A stretch of 64,000 nt of DNA. Origin: Anaerosolibacter sp. (GTDB lineage: Bacteria > Bacillota > Clostridia > Peptostreptococcales > Thermotaleaceae). The notes under the pieces were generated by a model. The model made no database searches. It was not told the origin of the DNA and worked only from the letters and a program-made list of their open reading frames with translations. This document shows, piece by piece, positions 10,111-17,412 of this stretch. The stretch's first letter is position 1, and each line of letters opens with the position of its first letter. Location of the stretch: positions 37,058 through 101,057 of the forward strand of contig NZ_JARBTM010000026.1 of assembly GCF_029240175.1 (NCBI RefSeq), read 5' to 3'. A program made the translations under genes and the position numbers.

Positions 10111-11256
10111 CTAATAGACACCTATGGTACTTCTGATGGCTTCATCAATTCGCTGCGCATAATAGTATCTTCCTTCGAAGGCGATATAATCATTGTATAT
10201 ATATACTACCTTATTTTTACCACCAATCTCAAAGGTGAGCATAAAAACCAGAGGTAATTGCTGTTCCATATCCACAATTTCTTTAGGCTTCCCACGTAAA
10301 ATTGTACGCGCTACGGCTCTATGATAATATTGATCGTCCTCAAGGTCGTACATATCCTTGTGATCATCTATGGTAATACGCTTTGCTCCCAGAAGGCTTT
10401 TCAAATCTGTCGACGCCGCTTTCAATTGTACTGGATATTTCTTCAGGATAAAATCCCATAGTTTTCTATCATACTGATAATATGCAAATTGGTTTTGCGA
10501 ATCCACAGTTAATATTTCCTTATTCATTAAATGGATATTATATGTCTGTTGACTTGTTTTTATTTGTATCCTATAGTCAGGATATTCTGCCAGTGCAAAT
10601 GCTGCTTCCCCTTCATTGATGGGCGTTGTTAGGAAAATCTGATTCATAAAGGGCTCAACATCCTCCTGGTCCACATCCCAACGATATCCCTCGTCGTCTG
10701 CAATCACTGTGATGCTTTCTGGATTTGCAAAAAGATCACTTTCTTGATACTTGCCCATATATATGGCTTCAATCCACGTTTCCAGTTCTTCTATATACTG
10801 GGCTTCCCCTTGGAAGGCAAGCCTGTTTCCGCTCATATCTTCTATAAAAATATAGGGACTTCCTATTTTTATTTTCATATTATTGTTTTTTACGTGCAAA
10901 ATATAATCATACTGTTCATCATCACGGTAATCTCTAATCTTCTCTAATTCCAAATCCCTTAAAATGTCAATGATTTCTTCTCCATCTTCCTCATTTAATT
11001 CAATCATGTCATCAGACCCATTGTAGCTTTCTACAAAAATATCCTTCGCACCATCAAGCATCTCTTTTAATTCAATTTCCTTGGAACCCTTAGATACAGG
11101 TTTCCCGGCAATGCTTGTTTCCAAAGGCAGATTGGTTATGTTCTTATTTAGGATCTGTTTATTCAGAATCAACCTATATGTAATACCGCCACTTACTATC
11201 ATTAAAAAAACAATAAAAAGCCATATGGTCGAAACCTTTTTCATATTGCTGCGCAT
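10111..11256 (-). CDS. Membrane-anchored extracytoplasmic protein of unknown function
   Basis: I do not recognise a named family. The 381-residue product begins with a charged stretch and one hydrophobic segment (about residues 7-28, VSTIWLFIVFLMIVSGGITY), consistent with an N-terminal membrane anchor and an exported remainder. The rest is acidic and contains several beta-rich stretches (IELNEEDGEEIIDILRD, IQIKTSQQTYNIHLMNKE, LVFMLTFEIGGKNKVVYIYND) similar to small sporulation/germination or lipoprotein-like domains that compute a read-out from backbone pairs, but no catalytic motif stands out. GAGGTGAG precedes the ATG at 11256. It is convergent with murC and follows the LCP gene on the same strand, suggesting an envelope role by context only. 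Confidence 0.75.
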   Translation of the reverse strand: MRSNMKKVSTIWLFIVFLMIVSGGITYRLILNKQILNKNITNLPLETSIAGKPVSKGSKEIELKEMLDGAKDIFVESYNGSDDMIELNEEDGEEIIDILRDLELEKIRDYRDDEQYDYILHVKNNNMKIKIGSPYIFIEDMSGNRLAFQGEAQYIEELETWIEAIYMGKYQESDLFANPESITVIADDEGYRWDVDQEDVEPFMNQIFLTTPINEGEAAFALAEYPDYRIQIKTSQQTYNIHLMNKEILTVDSQNQFAYYQYDRKLWDFILKKYPVQLKAASTDLKSLLGAKRITIDDHKDMYDLEDDQYYHRAVARTILRGKPKEIVDMEQQLPLVFMLTFEIGGKNKVVYIYNDYIAFEGRYYYAQRIDEAIRSTIGVY

Positions 11257-11471
11257 CCATACTCACCTCAGTTGTTCAAATATCCTTATGTTAAGCCCAC
11301 TTTCTATTATTTATGTGCGTTTTTTAGCATAAATATAGACAAGTTGTAAAGAATATTTGCTATTCTAATGGTATTTCTGTTTACTTCTATATATTCAACA
11401 CTATTTTTATTTTCCCTTTTTCCTTCATTTAAAATAATATCATGGTAATATTTTGCATGTTTTTCATCGAA

Positions 11472-11497
11472 AGAAGCGACGGAGGCCCATCGCTTCT
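11472..11497 (-). terminator. Probable terminator of the LCP gene
   Basis: AGAAGCGA/TCGCTTCT stem with a 10-base loop straddles the stop codon of the LCP gene; the trailing T run is short, so efficiency is uncertain. Confidence 0.5.
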
Positions 11498-12449
11498 ATT
11501 CAGTCACCTCAGTTTTATACATTTCCGTTACCAGCGCTTTGGCTGCATCCAAATCATGAAGAAAATATGAGACACCTTTTTCTGTTGCCTTCCCTGGAAG
11601 TCCATGGGTTTCAACATTCTGCAATGACATCCCTACTGCATCTCCTGCCAATACTAATATCTCAGACAATGACATATCTGTCTTTACATATTTAAATACC
11701 GTATTTGCTACCACAGGCAGACGAAAACTAAGCACTTTTCCCATGGATGCTTTCATAAACTGCTGTTGAGCCCGTATTCTTCCGAGATCTCCATCTGGAT
11801 AGCCACTCCTAAATCTCAAAAAATGCACCGCATTTTTTCCTTTCAACACCTGGGTTCCTTTAGGAATGTTGATATGGAGCGGTGGGTTATCATAGGGGTC
11901 ATCGTACACCATATCAAAAGGCACATTGACTTTTACCCCCCCTAAGGAGTCTATGATTCGTTCCACTCCAGAATAGGTTACTTTCACATAATGATGTACT
12001 GGGATCCCTCCCAACAGTTCACTGACTGCTTCCATGGTTCCTTCTGCCCCTGAATCACCATAAACAGCATTTAACTTTTTCTTATCCGCTGTATTATACC
12101 CTTTGCGAGGGTAATATGTATCTCTCGGTATCGATATCAAATCCACCTTCTTCGCTTTAGGATCAAAGCTTGCCAAAACGATGGTATCAGACCTTGGGCC
12201 TTCCATCCCTAACAGAAGTACATTCACACGTTTGCTTTCCTCGATCAGCTTTTCCAACTCACTTTTCTCGACTTCTGGCTCTTCGGCCTCTACAGTATCT
12301 ATGATTTCCAGATTGGAACTGTTTGCCTCTGTCAGCTCACTTTGCTCAGAAGATGGTGCATAGAATTTTGAATAGCTCCATAGTCCTGCTCCCATAGCTA
12401 AAGCAAAACTTACAAAAGCAATGGCAAAGATTTTTAGAAAAGCTTTCAT
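11496..12449 (-). CDS. LytR-CpsA-Psr family cell-wall polymer transferase
   Basis: LCP enzymes transfer teichoic acid or other glycopolymers from undecaprenyl carriers onto peptidoglycan on the outer face of the membrane. The 317-residue protein has an N-terminal signal anchor (about 6-27), a low-complexity Glu/Ser linker (about 36-70), then the LCP domain: LLLGMEGPRSDTIVLASFDP, ISIPRDTYYPRKG with the phosphate-binding Arg, KLNAVYGDSG, and the signature HFLRFRSGYPDGDLGRIRAQQQF. Length and order fit the family. The ATG at 12449 has AAAGGAG upstream. Which polymer it handles cannot be told. It is followed by the unknown anchored protein at 10111. Confidence 0.93.
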   Translation of the reverse strand: MKAFLKIFAIAFVSFALAMGAGLWSYSKFYAPSSEQSELTEANSSNLEIIDTVEAEEPEVEKSELEKLIEESKRVNVLLLGMEGPRSDTIVLASFDPKAKKVDLISIPRDTYYPRKGYNTADKKKLNAVYGDSGAEGTMEAVSELLGGIPVHHYVKVTYSGVERIIDSLGGVKVNVPFDMVYDDPYDNPPLHINIPKGTQVLKGKNAVHFLRFRSGYPDGDLGRIRAQQQFMKASMGKVLSFRLPVVANTVFKYVKTDMSLSEILVLAGDAVGMSLQNVETHGLPGKATEKGVSYFLHDLDAAKALVTEMYKTEVTE

Positions 12450-12615
12450 AGTTGACTCCTTTCAAGACAATTTCATGATATTTTTTCATTATGCACTTCA
12501 ATAAACGCCCATAAAAATTTCTACCCTTTTATTCTATCATATTCATTCTATGATCCATTTTAAGTTTATGTTACATTAAATCCAGAATTATCTAACAAGA
12601 TTTTTATAAGGGCAG

Positions 12616-12694
12616 ATTAAGGTTAAGGCTAAGGTTAAGGAAAATCGTAAGAGCACTCATAGTTCTTACAACCTTAACCTCAACCTTAGCCTTG
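12616..12694. repeat. Hexamer-array palindromic element, copy B
   Basis: Left arm 12616-12640 reads as hexamers AAGGTT AAGGCT AAGGTT AAGG; right arm 12670-12694 is its near-complement with CCTTAACCTCAACCTTAGCC. The loop nests a GTAAGA/TCTTAC hairpin (12647-12668). It lies directly downstream of the 3-hydroxybutyryl-CoA dehydrogenase gene (stop at 12715) and could act as its transcript end. Confidence 0.8.
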
Positions 12695-12714
12695 TTTTTA
12701 ATCATGATCTCGAT

Positions 12715-13560
12715 CTATGCGTATGTGAAGAACCCTCTGCCAGTCTTTCTGCCCAATAGATTTCCTCTTACCATTTTTCTAAGCAGTGGATGGGGTCTAT
12801 ATTTACTATCACTGAACTCGTGGTACAAGACCTCCATGATGGCCAAGCACACATCATTACCAATCAAATCTGCCAGGGCCAAAGGTCCAATCGGGTGATT
12901 GGCACCCAGCTTCATCGCTTCGTCAATATCTTCTGCCTTTGCAACACCATCTGCTAAAATTCCTACGGCCTCATTGATCATAGGCACAAGAATTCTATTT
13001 ACAACAAATCCTGGCGCTTCTTCTACCTCTACAGGGGTTTTTCCTACATTTTGGCACAATTCAAGAATTTCATTTTTTGTATTCTCTGAGGTCGTTAAAC
13101 CTTTGATTACTTCGATGAGCTTCATGACAGGTACAGGGTTAAAAAAGTGCATACCGATCACGCGATCTGGTCTATTTGTTGCTGATGCAATTTCTGTAAT
13201 AGACAAAGAAGATGTATTGGTTGCCAAAATTGCCTCAGGCTTACATACCTGATCAATCTCTGCAAAGATTTTCTTTTTCAGTTCCATATTCTCTGTGGCT
13301 GCCTCGATCACAATGTCACAAATTGCCAGCCCCTGTACGTCTGCCGTTCCTTCAATTCGTTTTAAGATTGTATTTTTCTCTTCTTCGGTCATTTTACCCT
13401 TTTGAATACTGCGATCAAAGTTCTTTGCAATACCGCCTAGTCCTCGATCCACAAATTCCTCTTTTATATCTCTTAGAACCACTTCGTATCCACTTTGAGC
13501 CAAGACTTGGGCAATTCCTGCCCCCATGGTTCCTGCACCAATAACACCAATTTTTTTCAT
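12715..13560 (-). CDS. hbd: 3-Hydroxybutyryl-CoA dehydrogenase
   Basis: Interconverts acetoacetyl-CoA and 3-hydroxybutyryl-CoA with NAD(P)H. The 281 residues show the Rossmann loop [20 protein letters not shown] at the N-terminus, the catalytic-region motif [11 protein letters not shown] and [17 protein letters not shown] with the active His, and a C-terminal helical domain with [15 protein letters not shown] and GRKTGRGFF. Length matches clostridial Hbd. AGGAGGTC precedes the ATG. It is 29 bases downstream of a crotonase gene, giving two consecutive steps of the butyrate/crotonate pathway; thiolase and butyryl-CoA dehydrogenase are not in this window. Confidence 0.95.
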   Translation of the reverse strand: MKKIGVIGAGTMGAGIAQVLAQSGYEVVLRDIKEEFVDRGLGGIAKNFDRSIQKGKMTEEEKNTILKRIEGTADVQGLAICDIVIEAATENMELKKKIFAEIDQVCKPEAILATNTSSLSITEIASATNRPDRVIGMHFFNPVPVMKLIEVIKGLTTSENTKNEILELCQNVGKTPVEVEEAPGFVVNRILVPMINEAVGILADGVAKAEDIDEAMKLGANHPIGPLALADLIGNDVCLAIMEVLYHEFSDSKYRPHPLLRKMVRGNLLGRKTGRGFFTYA

Positions 13561-13589
13561 ATCTTATGACCTCCTCATTTATATCAGCT

Positions 13590-14369
13590 TTACTTTCCTT
13601 GGAAGTTTGGTTTTCTTTTTTGTAGGAATGCTGCCATTCCTTCTTTTTGATCCTCGGTTGCAAAGCATAGACCGAATAAATCCGCCTCAATTTGCACCCC
13701 GGTATCCATGTCAACTTCCTTACCTCTATTCATGGCAATTTTTGCATATATCACAGCCAATTGTGCTTTAGATGCAATCTTGTGGGAAATCTCCAATGCT
13801 TCTTTCATTAACATTTCATGGGATACTACCTTATTAACAAGTCCTGCCTTTTCAGCTTCACTTGCAGCGTAAACATCCCCTGTAAATATCCACTCTTTCG
13901 CCTTACTTAACCCAATAAGCCGCGTAAGCCTCTGGGTTCCAGAAAAGCCCGGTGTAATCCCCAGTCCTACTTCTGGTTGTCCAAATTTTGCCTTTTCACT
14001 GGCAATCCGAATGTCACAGCTCATGGCTAGCTCGCACCCTCCGCCTAGGGCAAAACCATTAACTGCTGCAATCGTAGGTTTTTCCAGCAGTTCAAGTTTC
14101 CGAAAGACCCGTTGGCCCAAAACGCCAAATTTTCTCCCTTCCTCCGCTGTAAGACTGCTCATTTCACCAATATCAGCCCCAGCCACAAAGGCTTTTCCTT
14201 CACCTGTAAAAATAATCACATCTACCTGATTATCATTGGCCAATTCCTCGATCACTCCGTCCAGCTCCACAAGCATTTCTGTGTTCAAAGCATTCAAAGC
14301 CTCTGGCCGATTGAAGTGAACGATCGCAATTCTTTCTTCCTTTGACAATCTAATCGTTTTTCTTTCCAT
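13590..14369 (-). CDS. crt: Enoyl-CoA hydratase / crotonase
   Basis: Hydrates crotonyl-CoA to 3-hydroxybutyryl-CoA, or the reverse. The 259-residue protein carries the crotonase fold marks: HFNRPEALNALN, the oxyanion-hole GKAFVAGADIGEM, GGGCELAMSCDIR with one catalytic Glu, and PEVGLGITPGFSGTQRL with the second Glu position. The ATG at 14369 is preceded by GAGGTGAG. It is the first gene of a crt-hbd pair. Substrate range (C4 versus other acyl-CoA) is inferred from the partner gene. Confidence 0.92.
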   Translation of the reverse strand: MERKTIRLSKEERIAIVHFNRPEALNALNTEMLVELDGVIEELANDNQVDVIIFTGEGKAFVAGADIGEMSSLTAEEGRKFGVLGQRVFRKLELLEKPTIAAVNGFALGGGCELAMSCDIRIASEKAKFGQPEVGLGITPGFSGTQRLTRLIGLSKAKEWIFTGDVYAASEAEKAGLVNKVVSHEMLMKEALEISHKIASKAQLAVIYAKIAMNRGKEVDMDTGVQIEADLFGLCFATEDQKEGMAAFLQKRKPNFQGK

Positions 14370-14561
14370 TCATATCTCACCTCAGTTTAATAAATCAATA
14401 ATACACCCCTTTTACCTTTCAACCTTTGAACCGAAATTCCTTCTCTCTGGATATAAAAAAATAAAATAAGGTGTTTACAACCATTTTATATTGTATCCAT
14501 CTGCATATATTTTTTATCTATCGGTAACACTCTAAATGAATTGAATACAGGAGGTGTTTAT

Positions 14562-15065
14562 ATGATAAAAATCGGACATCCAGCACCGACGTTTACTGTA
14601 CCTAGTACAGCAGGAGAAATCACATTATCTGATTATAAGGGGAAATGGGTTCTCTTATTCTTTTACCCCCTAGATTTCACACCAGTGTGAGGCACCGAAG
14701 TACCGGAGTTTAACAAGACGCTCAAATATTTTGAGCAGTTAAACACGGTGGTATTGGGGGCCAATACCGATAGTGTACCCACCCATCATGCATGGGCGCA
14801 GCATCTTGGCGGTGTAAATTTCCCACTGCTTGCAGATTATGACAAAGCCCTGTCTAAAACCTATGGCGTACTCGCTGATGAAGCAGGGGGAATTGCTTTG
14901 AGAGGTGTATTCATCATTGACCCTGAAGGCAATCTCCAATACCAGCTTATACAAAATCTTTCTGTAGGCAGAAATGTAAAAGAATTTGTTCGTGTATTAA
15001 AAGCCCTTCAAACAGGAAAAGCCTGCCCAGCCAACTGGGAAGAAGGCATGTCTACATTGACATAG
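14562..15065 (+). CDS. prxU: Selenocysteine-containing peroxiredoxin (in-frame UGA at the peroxidatic position)
   Basis: A thiol/selenol peroxidase of the AhpC/2-Cys type that reduces H2O2 and alkyl peroxides. Read through one in-frame TGA (14688-14690) the ORF gives 167 residues, normal for the family. The TGA is codon 43, exactly where peroxiredoxins carry the peroxidatic Cys (context [13 protein letters not shown], with the conserved Pro36, Thr40 and, later, Arg114 in [11 protein letters not shown]). The C-terminal resolving Cys is residue 155 ([11 protein letters not shown]). The ATG at 14562 follows GGAGG by seven bases. Sequence after the UGA can form hairpins (a CCG/CGG stem with AAGTAC loop at 14695-14706; a 7-bp stem at 14720-14736) that might be the SECIS, not verified. 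Sec-peroxiredoxins (PrxU) are known in Eubacterium acidaminophilum. A naive gene finder would split this gene or start it at 14748. Confidence 0.92.
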
Positions 15066-15091
15066 CAGAGAAGCTCTCTGCTATGTTTTTT
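15061..15091 (+). terminator. Terminator of the selenoprotein gene
   Basis: 11-bp perfect stem (CATAGCAGAGA, loop AGC, TCTCTGCTATG) overlapping the stop codon, followed by six T residues. Confidence 0.9.
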
Positions 15092-15244
15092 ATTCAACAG
15101 GAAAGTTTTACTTTCCTATTGAATAAAAAATCAGGGGTGCAGGGGAAGTATTCCCCGCCGTATTCAGAGGGGTGCTCAGGCTGCCTTGCAGCCGTCGAAG
15201 GGGAACTAGGTTCCCCTAGCGAAGCAGCTTTGCTGCTTTTTTAT
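15091..15244 (+). repeat. Five-hairpin intergenic element
   Basis: Five hairpins in 150 bases: H1 15091-15125 (TATTCAACAGGAAAG and complement with one mismatch), H2 15142-15156 (GGGGAA/TTCCCC), H3 15179-15193 (GGCTGC/GCAGCC), H4 15199-15217 (AGGGGAAC/GTTCCCCT), H5 15222-15238 (AAGCAGC/GCTGCTT) followed by T6, terminator-like. The boxes TCAGGGGTGC (15131) and TCAGAGGGGTGC (15164) precede H2 and H3. H1 plus the first box recur at 41954-42006 on the other strand. It lies between convergent genes. Confidence 0.75.
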
Positions 15245-15250
15245 ATACTT

Positions 15251-15574
15251 CTAGTGCATCATGGCTTCGAGCCAAAATCCAATAATCATCATCATAATTC
15301 CCATAAGAGCAGGCCCAATTCCCTCAGCACCTCGCTGTGGATTCTTACGTTGATCACCTTCACGAACCATATCCATTCGCATCTTTGGCGTACCGATAAG
15401 CAGGGCTATAGATATAACCATGGTAATACTTCCACCTATAAGAACAAAAATGTAAGCGCCTTTCAGCATAGGCCAAGCCTTCATCAAAGAAAAAAGGCCT
15501 CCTATAACTGCAAATAAGATAGCAAATACAATACCTTTCAATAGAGAAATGCCTATGTCTTTTAGAAATTTCAT
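15251..15574 (-). CDS. Small integral membrane protein of unknown function
   Basis: 107 residues with about three hydrophobic segments: residues 8-29 (ISLLKGIVFAILFAVIGGLF), 38-61 (GAYIFVLIGGSITMVISIALLIG) and 87-105 (GPALMGIMMMIIGFWLEAM). A charged loop (PKMRMDMVREGDQRKNPQRG) separates the second and third. No family recognised. AGGAGGATGGAGG precedes the ATG. Probably cotranscribed with the DUF1653 gene 27 bases upstream. Confidence 0.75.
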   Translation of the reverse strand: MKFLKDIGISLLKGIVFAILFAVIGGLFSLMKAWPMLKGAYIFVLIGGSITMVISIALLIGTPKMRMDMVREGDQRKNPQRGAEGIGPALMGIMMMIIGFWLEAMMH

Positions 15575-15601
15575 TTTCCTCCATCCTCCTTAAAATCTTT
15601 A

Positions 15602-15862
15602 CTATTCAAAATCATAGGGCTCAAAGCGATACAACTGCCCAGTCATATTCTCTGTCACCCGATCTGGCGGTACCTTTTCAGTAAATTGAGATACAGGTCT
15701 TACATAAAAGCTCCGATCCCCATATAGAGTCTGGTAATAGACCATCATTTCCCCTGTTTCTGTATGTACTGCTAACCCATGGACATAATAGAATTTCCCC
15801 TTCCAATGTCTATAGACCCTGTTCACTTCAAGGGCTTCCATATCCTTGTCGCTTTCCTTCAT
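15602..15862 (-). CDS. DUF1653 family protein
   Basis: 86 residues with the short beta-barrel-like domain described as DUF1653: VYRHWKGKFYYVHGLAVHTETGEMMVYYQTLYGDRSFYVRPVSQF. The biochemical role of this family is not established to my knowledge. It starts at an ATG with AGGTGG upstream; an in-frame Met at residue 8 is an alternative start. It is followed by the small membrane protein gene on the same strand. Confidence 0.85.
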   Translation of the reverse strand: MKESDKDMEALEVNRVYRHWKGKFYYVHGLAVHTETGEMMVYYQTLYGDRSFYVRPVSQFTEKVPPDRVTENMTGQLYRFEPYDFE

Positions 15863-16004
15863 ATTTTATCCACCTTTCTATATATTCCATCATCCATCAA
15901 AACCTGAACTTCTATACCCTATTTATATTTAACTTCATGTCCTCTGTATATAATTTATCATATTTGTCCATTCTTGGAATAATAATCTGGCGGAGGTGTT
16001 TATT

Positions 16005-16103
16005 TTGATCCATCAAATTCATTTCCGAAGAGAGCCCTTCCTATTTATTCTAGCCCTATGTCTCGGTTGTGTCTATTCTAATAATCGTCAAAAGTGGTGG
16101 TAG
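16005..16103 (+). CDS. Putative 32-residue membrane peptide (unlisted small ORF)
   Basis: A TTG start at 16005 lies eight bases after a strong GGAGGTG (15992-15998) and opens a 32-codon frame ending in TAG at 16101. The product has a basic N-terminus (MIHQIHFRREP), a hydrophobic core with two cysteines (FLFILALCLGCVYS) and a polar/aromatic tail (NNRQKWW). TATAAT at about 15951 (in GTATATAATTT) with a weak -35 stands upstream, and a terminator hairpin (16129-16156) follows. No homologue is recognised; translation is inferred only from the ribosome binding site and compact unit layout. Confidence 0.5.
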   Translation: MIHQIHFRREPFLFILALCLGCVYSNNRQKWW

Positions 16104-16128
16104 AAATCTTTTCTATGTATAAAGAAAA

Positions 16129-16158
16129 ACCCCAGCGTGTGTAACTGGGATTTTTCCT
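16129..16158. terminator. Bidirectional terminator between the small ORF and lysC
   Basis: AAAAACCCCAG/CTGGGATTTTT stem (one G-T position) with a 9-base loop and T/A runs on both sides; serves the plus-strand small unit and the minus-strand lysA-lysC operon. Confidence 0.75.
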
Positions 16159-16194
16159 TTGTACATAGAATAGCAATATTGGATTTTATACTAT

Positions 16195-17400
16195 TTAGAG
16201 ATTAAATTCTCTCGCTACGATCTCGATGGCTTTTTGCTTGTCCTTGGTATCAATAACATAGGAGATTCTGATTTCCGATGTAGTAACTTGCTTAAAAGCA
16301 ATATCATTGTCAGCAAAAATTTTGAACATTTTTGCAGCCACGCCAGACTGACTTCTCATCCCGATTCCAACCACTGAAAGCTTTGTGATATCCTTTTCGA
16401 TCTCTACTTCGACGCCATGAAACTCCTGTATGATTCGGTCCATAATACCTTGGATAATATCTTCGTCATTTTTCGGGGCTGTAAAGGATACATTCACCAA
16501 TCCATGGGATGGTGCTGTCTGGCTGATCATATCAATATTTACGTCCATTTTCGCTAATTCTTGGAAAATATTAGATATATTTTTTACTTCATAGGGAACA
16601 TGGTTGATGGTTACCATTAAATCCTTATCACTCACAGATAAACCTGTAATCGCTTTGCTTTCCATTGTCACATCATACTCCTTTATATAAGTTCCTGGCC
16701 AATCCTCACTGCTTAAGGCCACATATATGGGTACATTATATTTTTGTCCGATTTCCACAGACCTGGTTTCCATAACCCCAGCGCCAAGGCTTGCCATTTC
16801 CAACATTTCCTCATAGCTGATGACATCCAGCTTTCTTGCCGTTGGAAACAATCTTGGGTCTACGGTATAAATGCCATCCACATCCGTATATATTTCACAG
16901 GTACATTCTAGTTTTGCAGCCAGAGCTACCGCTGTAGTATCAGATCCACCCCTGCCCAATGTGGTAATATCACCATTCTCGTTAATTCCCTGAAATCCTG
17001 CCACTACCACAATTTTACCTTCTGATACATATTGTTTTACCCTATCTATTTCGATATCTTGTATCCTGGCTTTTGTGTGAAATCCTTCTGTCATAATACC
17101 AGCCTGAAACCCTGTAAGGGAGATGGATTCATAACCCATTTCATTTAATGCAATGGACAACAAGGAAATAGATACCTGCTCGCCTGTTGACATGAGCATG
17201 TCTAACTCTCTTCTGCTAGGTGCATCAGACAGTTCCTTCGCCATATCAATCAACATATCAGTGGTTTTTCCCATGGCTGAGACTACCACCACCACGCCAT
17301 CTCCTTTATCCTTCCTTGCAGCCAAACGTTTTGCCACATTTCTAATCTTATCAATGGTGCCTACAGATGTTCCTCCATATTTTTGTACAACGATCGCCAT
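16195..17400 (-). CDS. lysC: Aspartate kinase
   Basis: Phosphorylates L-aspartate, the entry step to lysine, threonine and methionine. 401 residues: N-terminal kinase domain (VVQKYGGTSVGTIDKIRNVA, GFQGINENGDITTLGRGGSDTTAVALAA, TDVDGIYTVDPR), followed by two ACT regulatory repeats (about 262-335 and 340-401; for example VTINHVPYEVKNISNIFQELAK and LSVVGIGMRSQSGVAAKMFKIF). The length fits the monofunctional feedback-regulated type. It starts 12 bases after lysA ends and so is under the same lysine riboswitch. Confidence 0.95.
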   Translation of the reverse strand: MAIVVQKYGGTSVGTIDKIRNVAKRLAARKDKGDGVVVVVSAMGKTTDMLIDMAKELSDAPSRRELDMLMSTGEQVSISLLSIALNEMGYESISLTGFQAGIMTEGFHTKARIQDIEIDRVKQYVSEGKIVVVAGFQGINENGDITTLGRGGSDTTAVALAAKLECTCEIYTDVDGIYTVDPRLFPTARKLDVISYEEMLEMASLGAGVMETRSVEIGQKYNVPIYVALSSEDWPGTYIKEYDVTMESKAITGLSVSDKDLMVTINHVPYEVKNISNIFQELAKMDVNIDMISQTAPSHGLVNVSFTAPKNDEDIIQGIMDRIIQEFHGVEVEIEKDITKLSVVGIGMRSQSGVAAKMFKIFADNDIAFKQVTTSEIRISYVIDTKDKQKAIEIVAREFNL

Positions 17401-17412
17401 TTCCTCATCCTC

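Noticed and set aside
13415..13714. A 99-residue ORF overlapping hbd and crt
   Set aside because: Lies in another frame across two well supported genes; reads as a shadow.
14748..15065. A separate 105-residue gene starting at 14748
   Set aside because: It is the in-frame 3' part of the peroxiredoxin read through the UGA; the ribosome site and homology begin at 14562.
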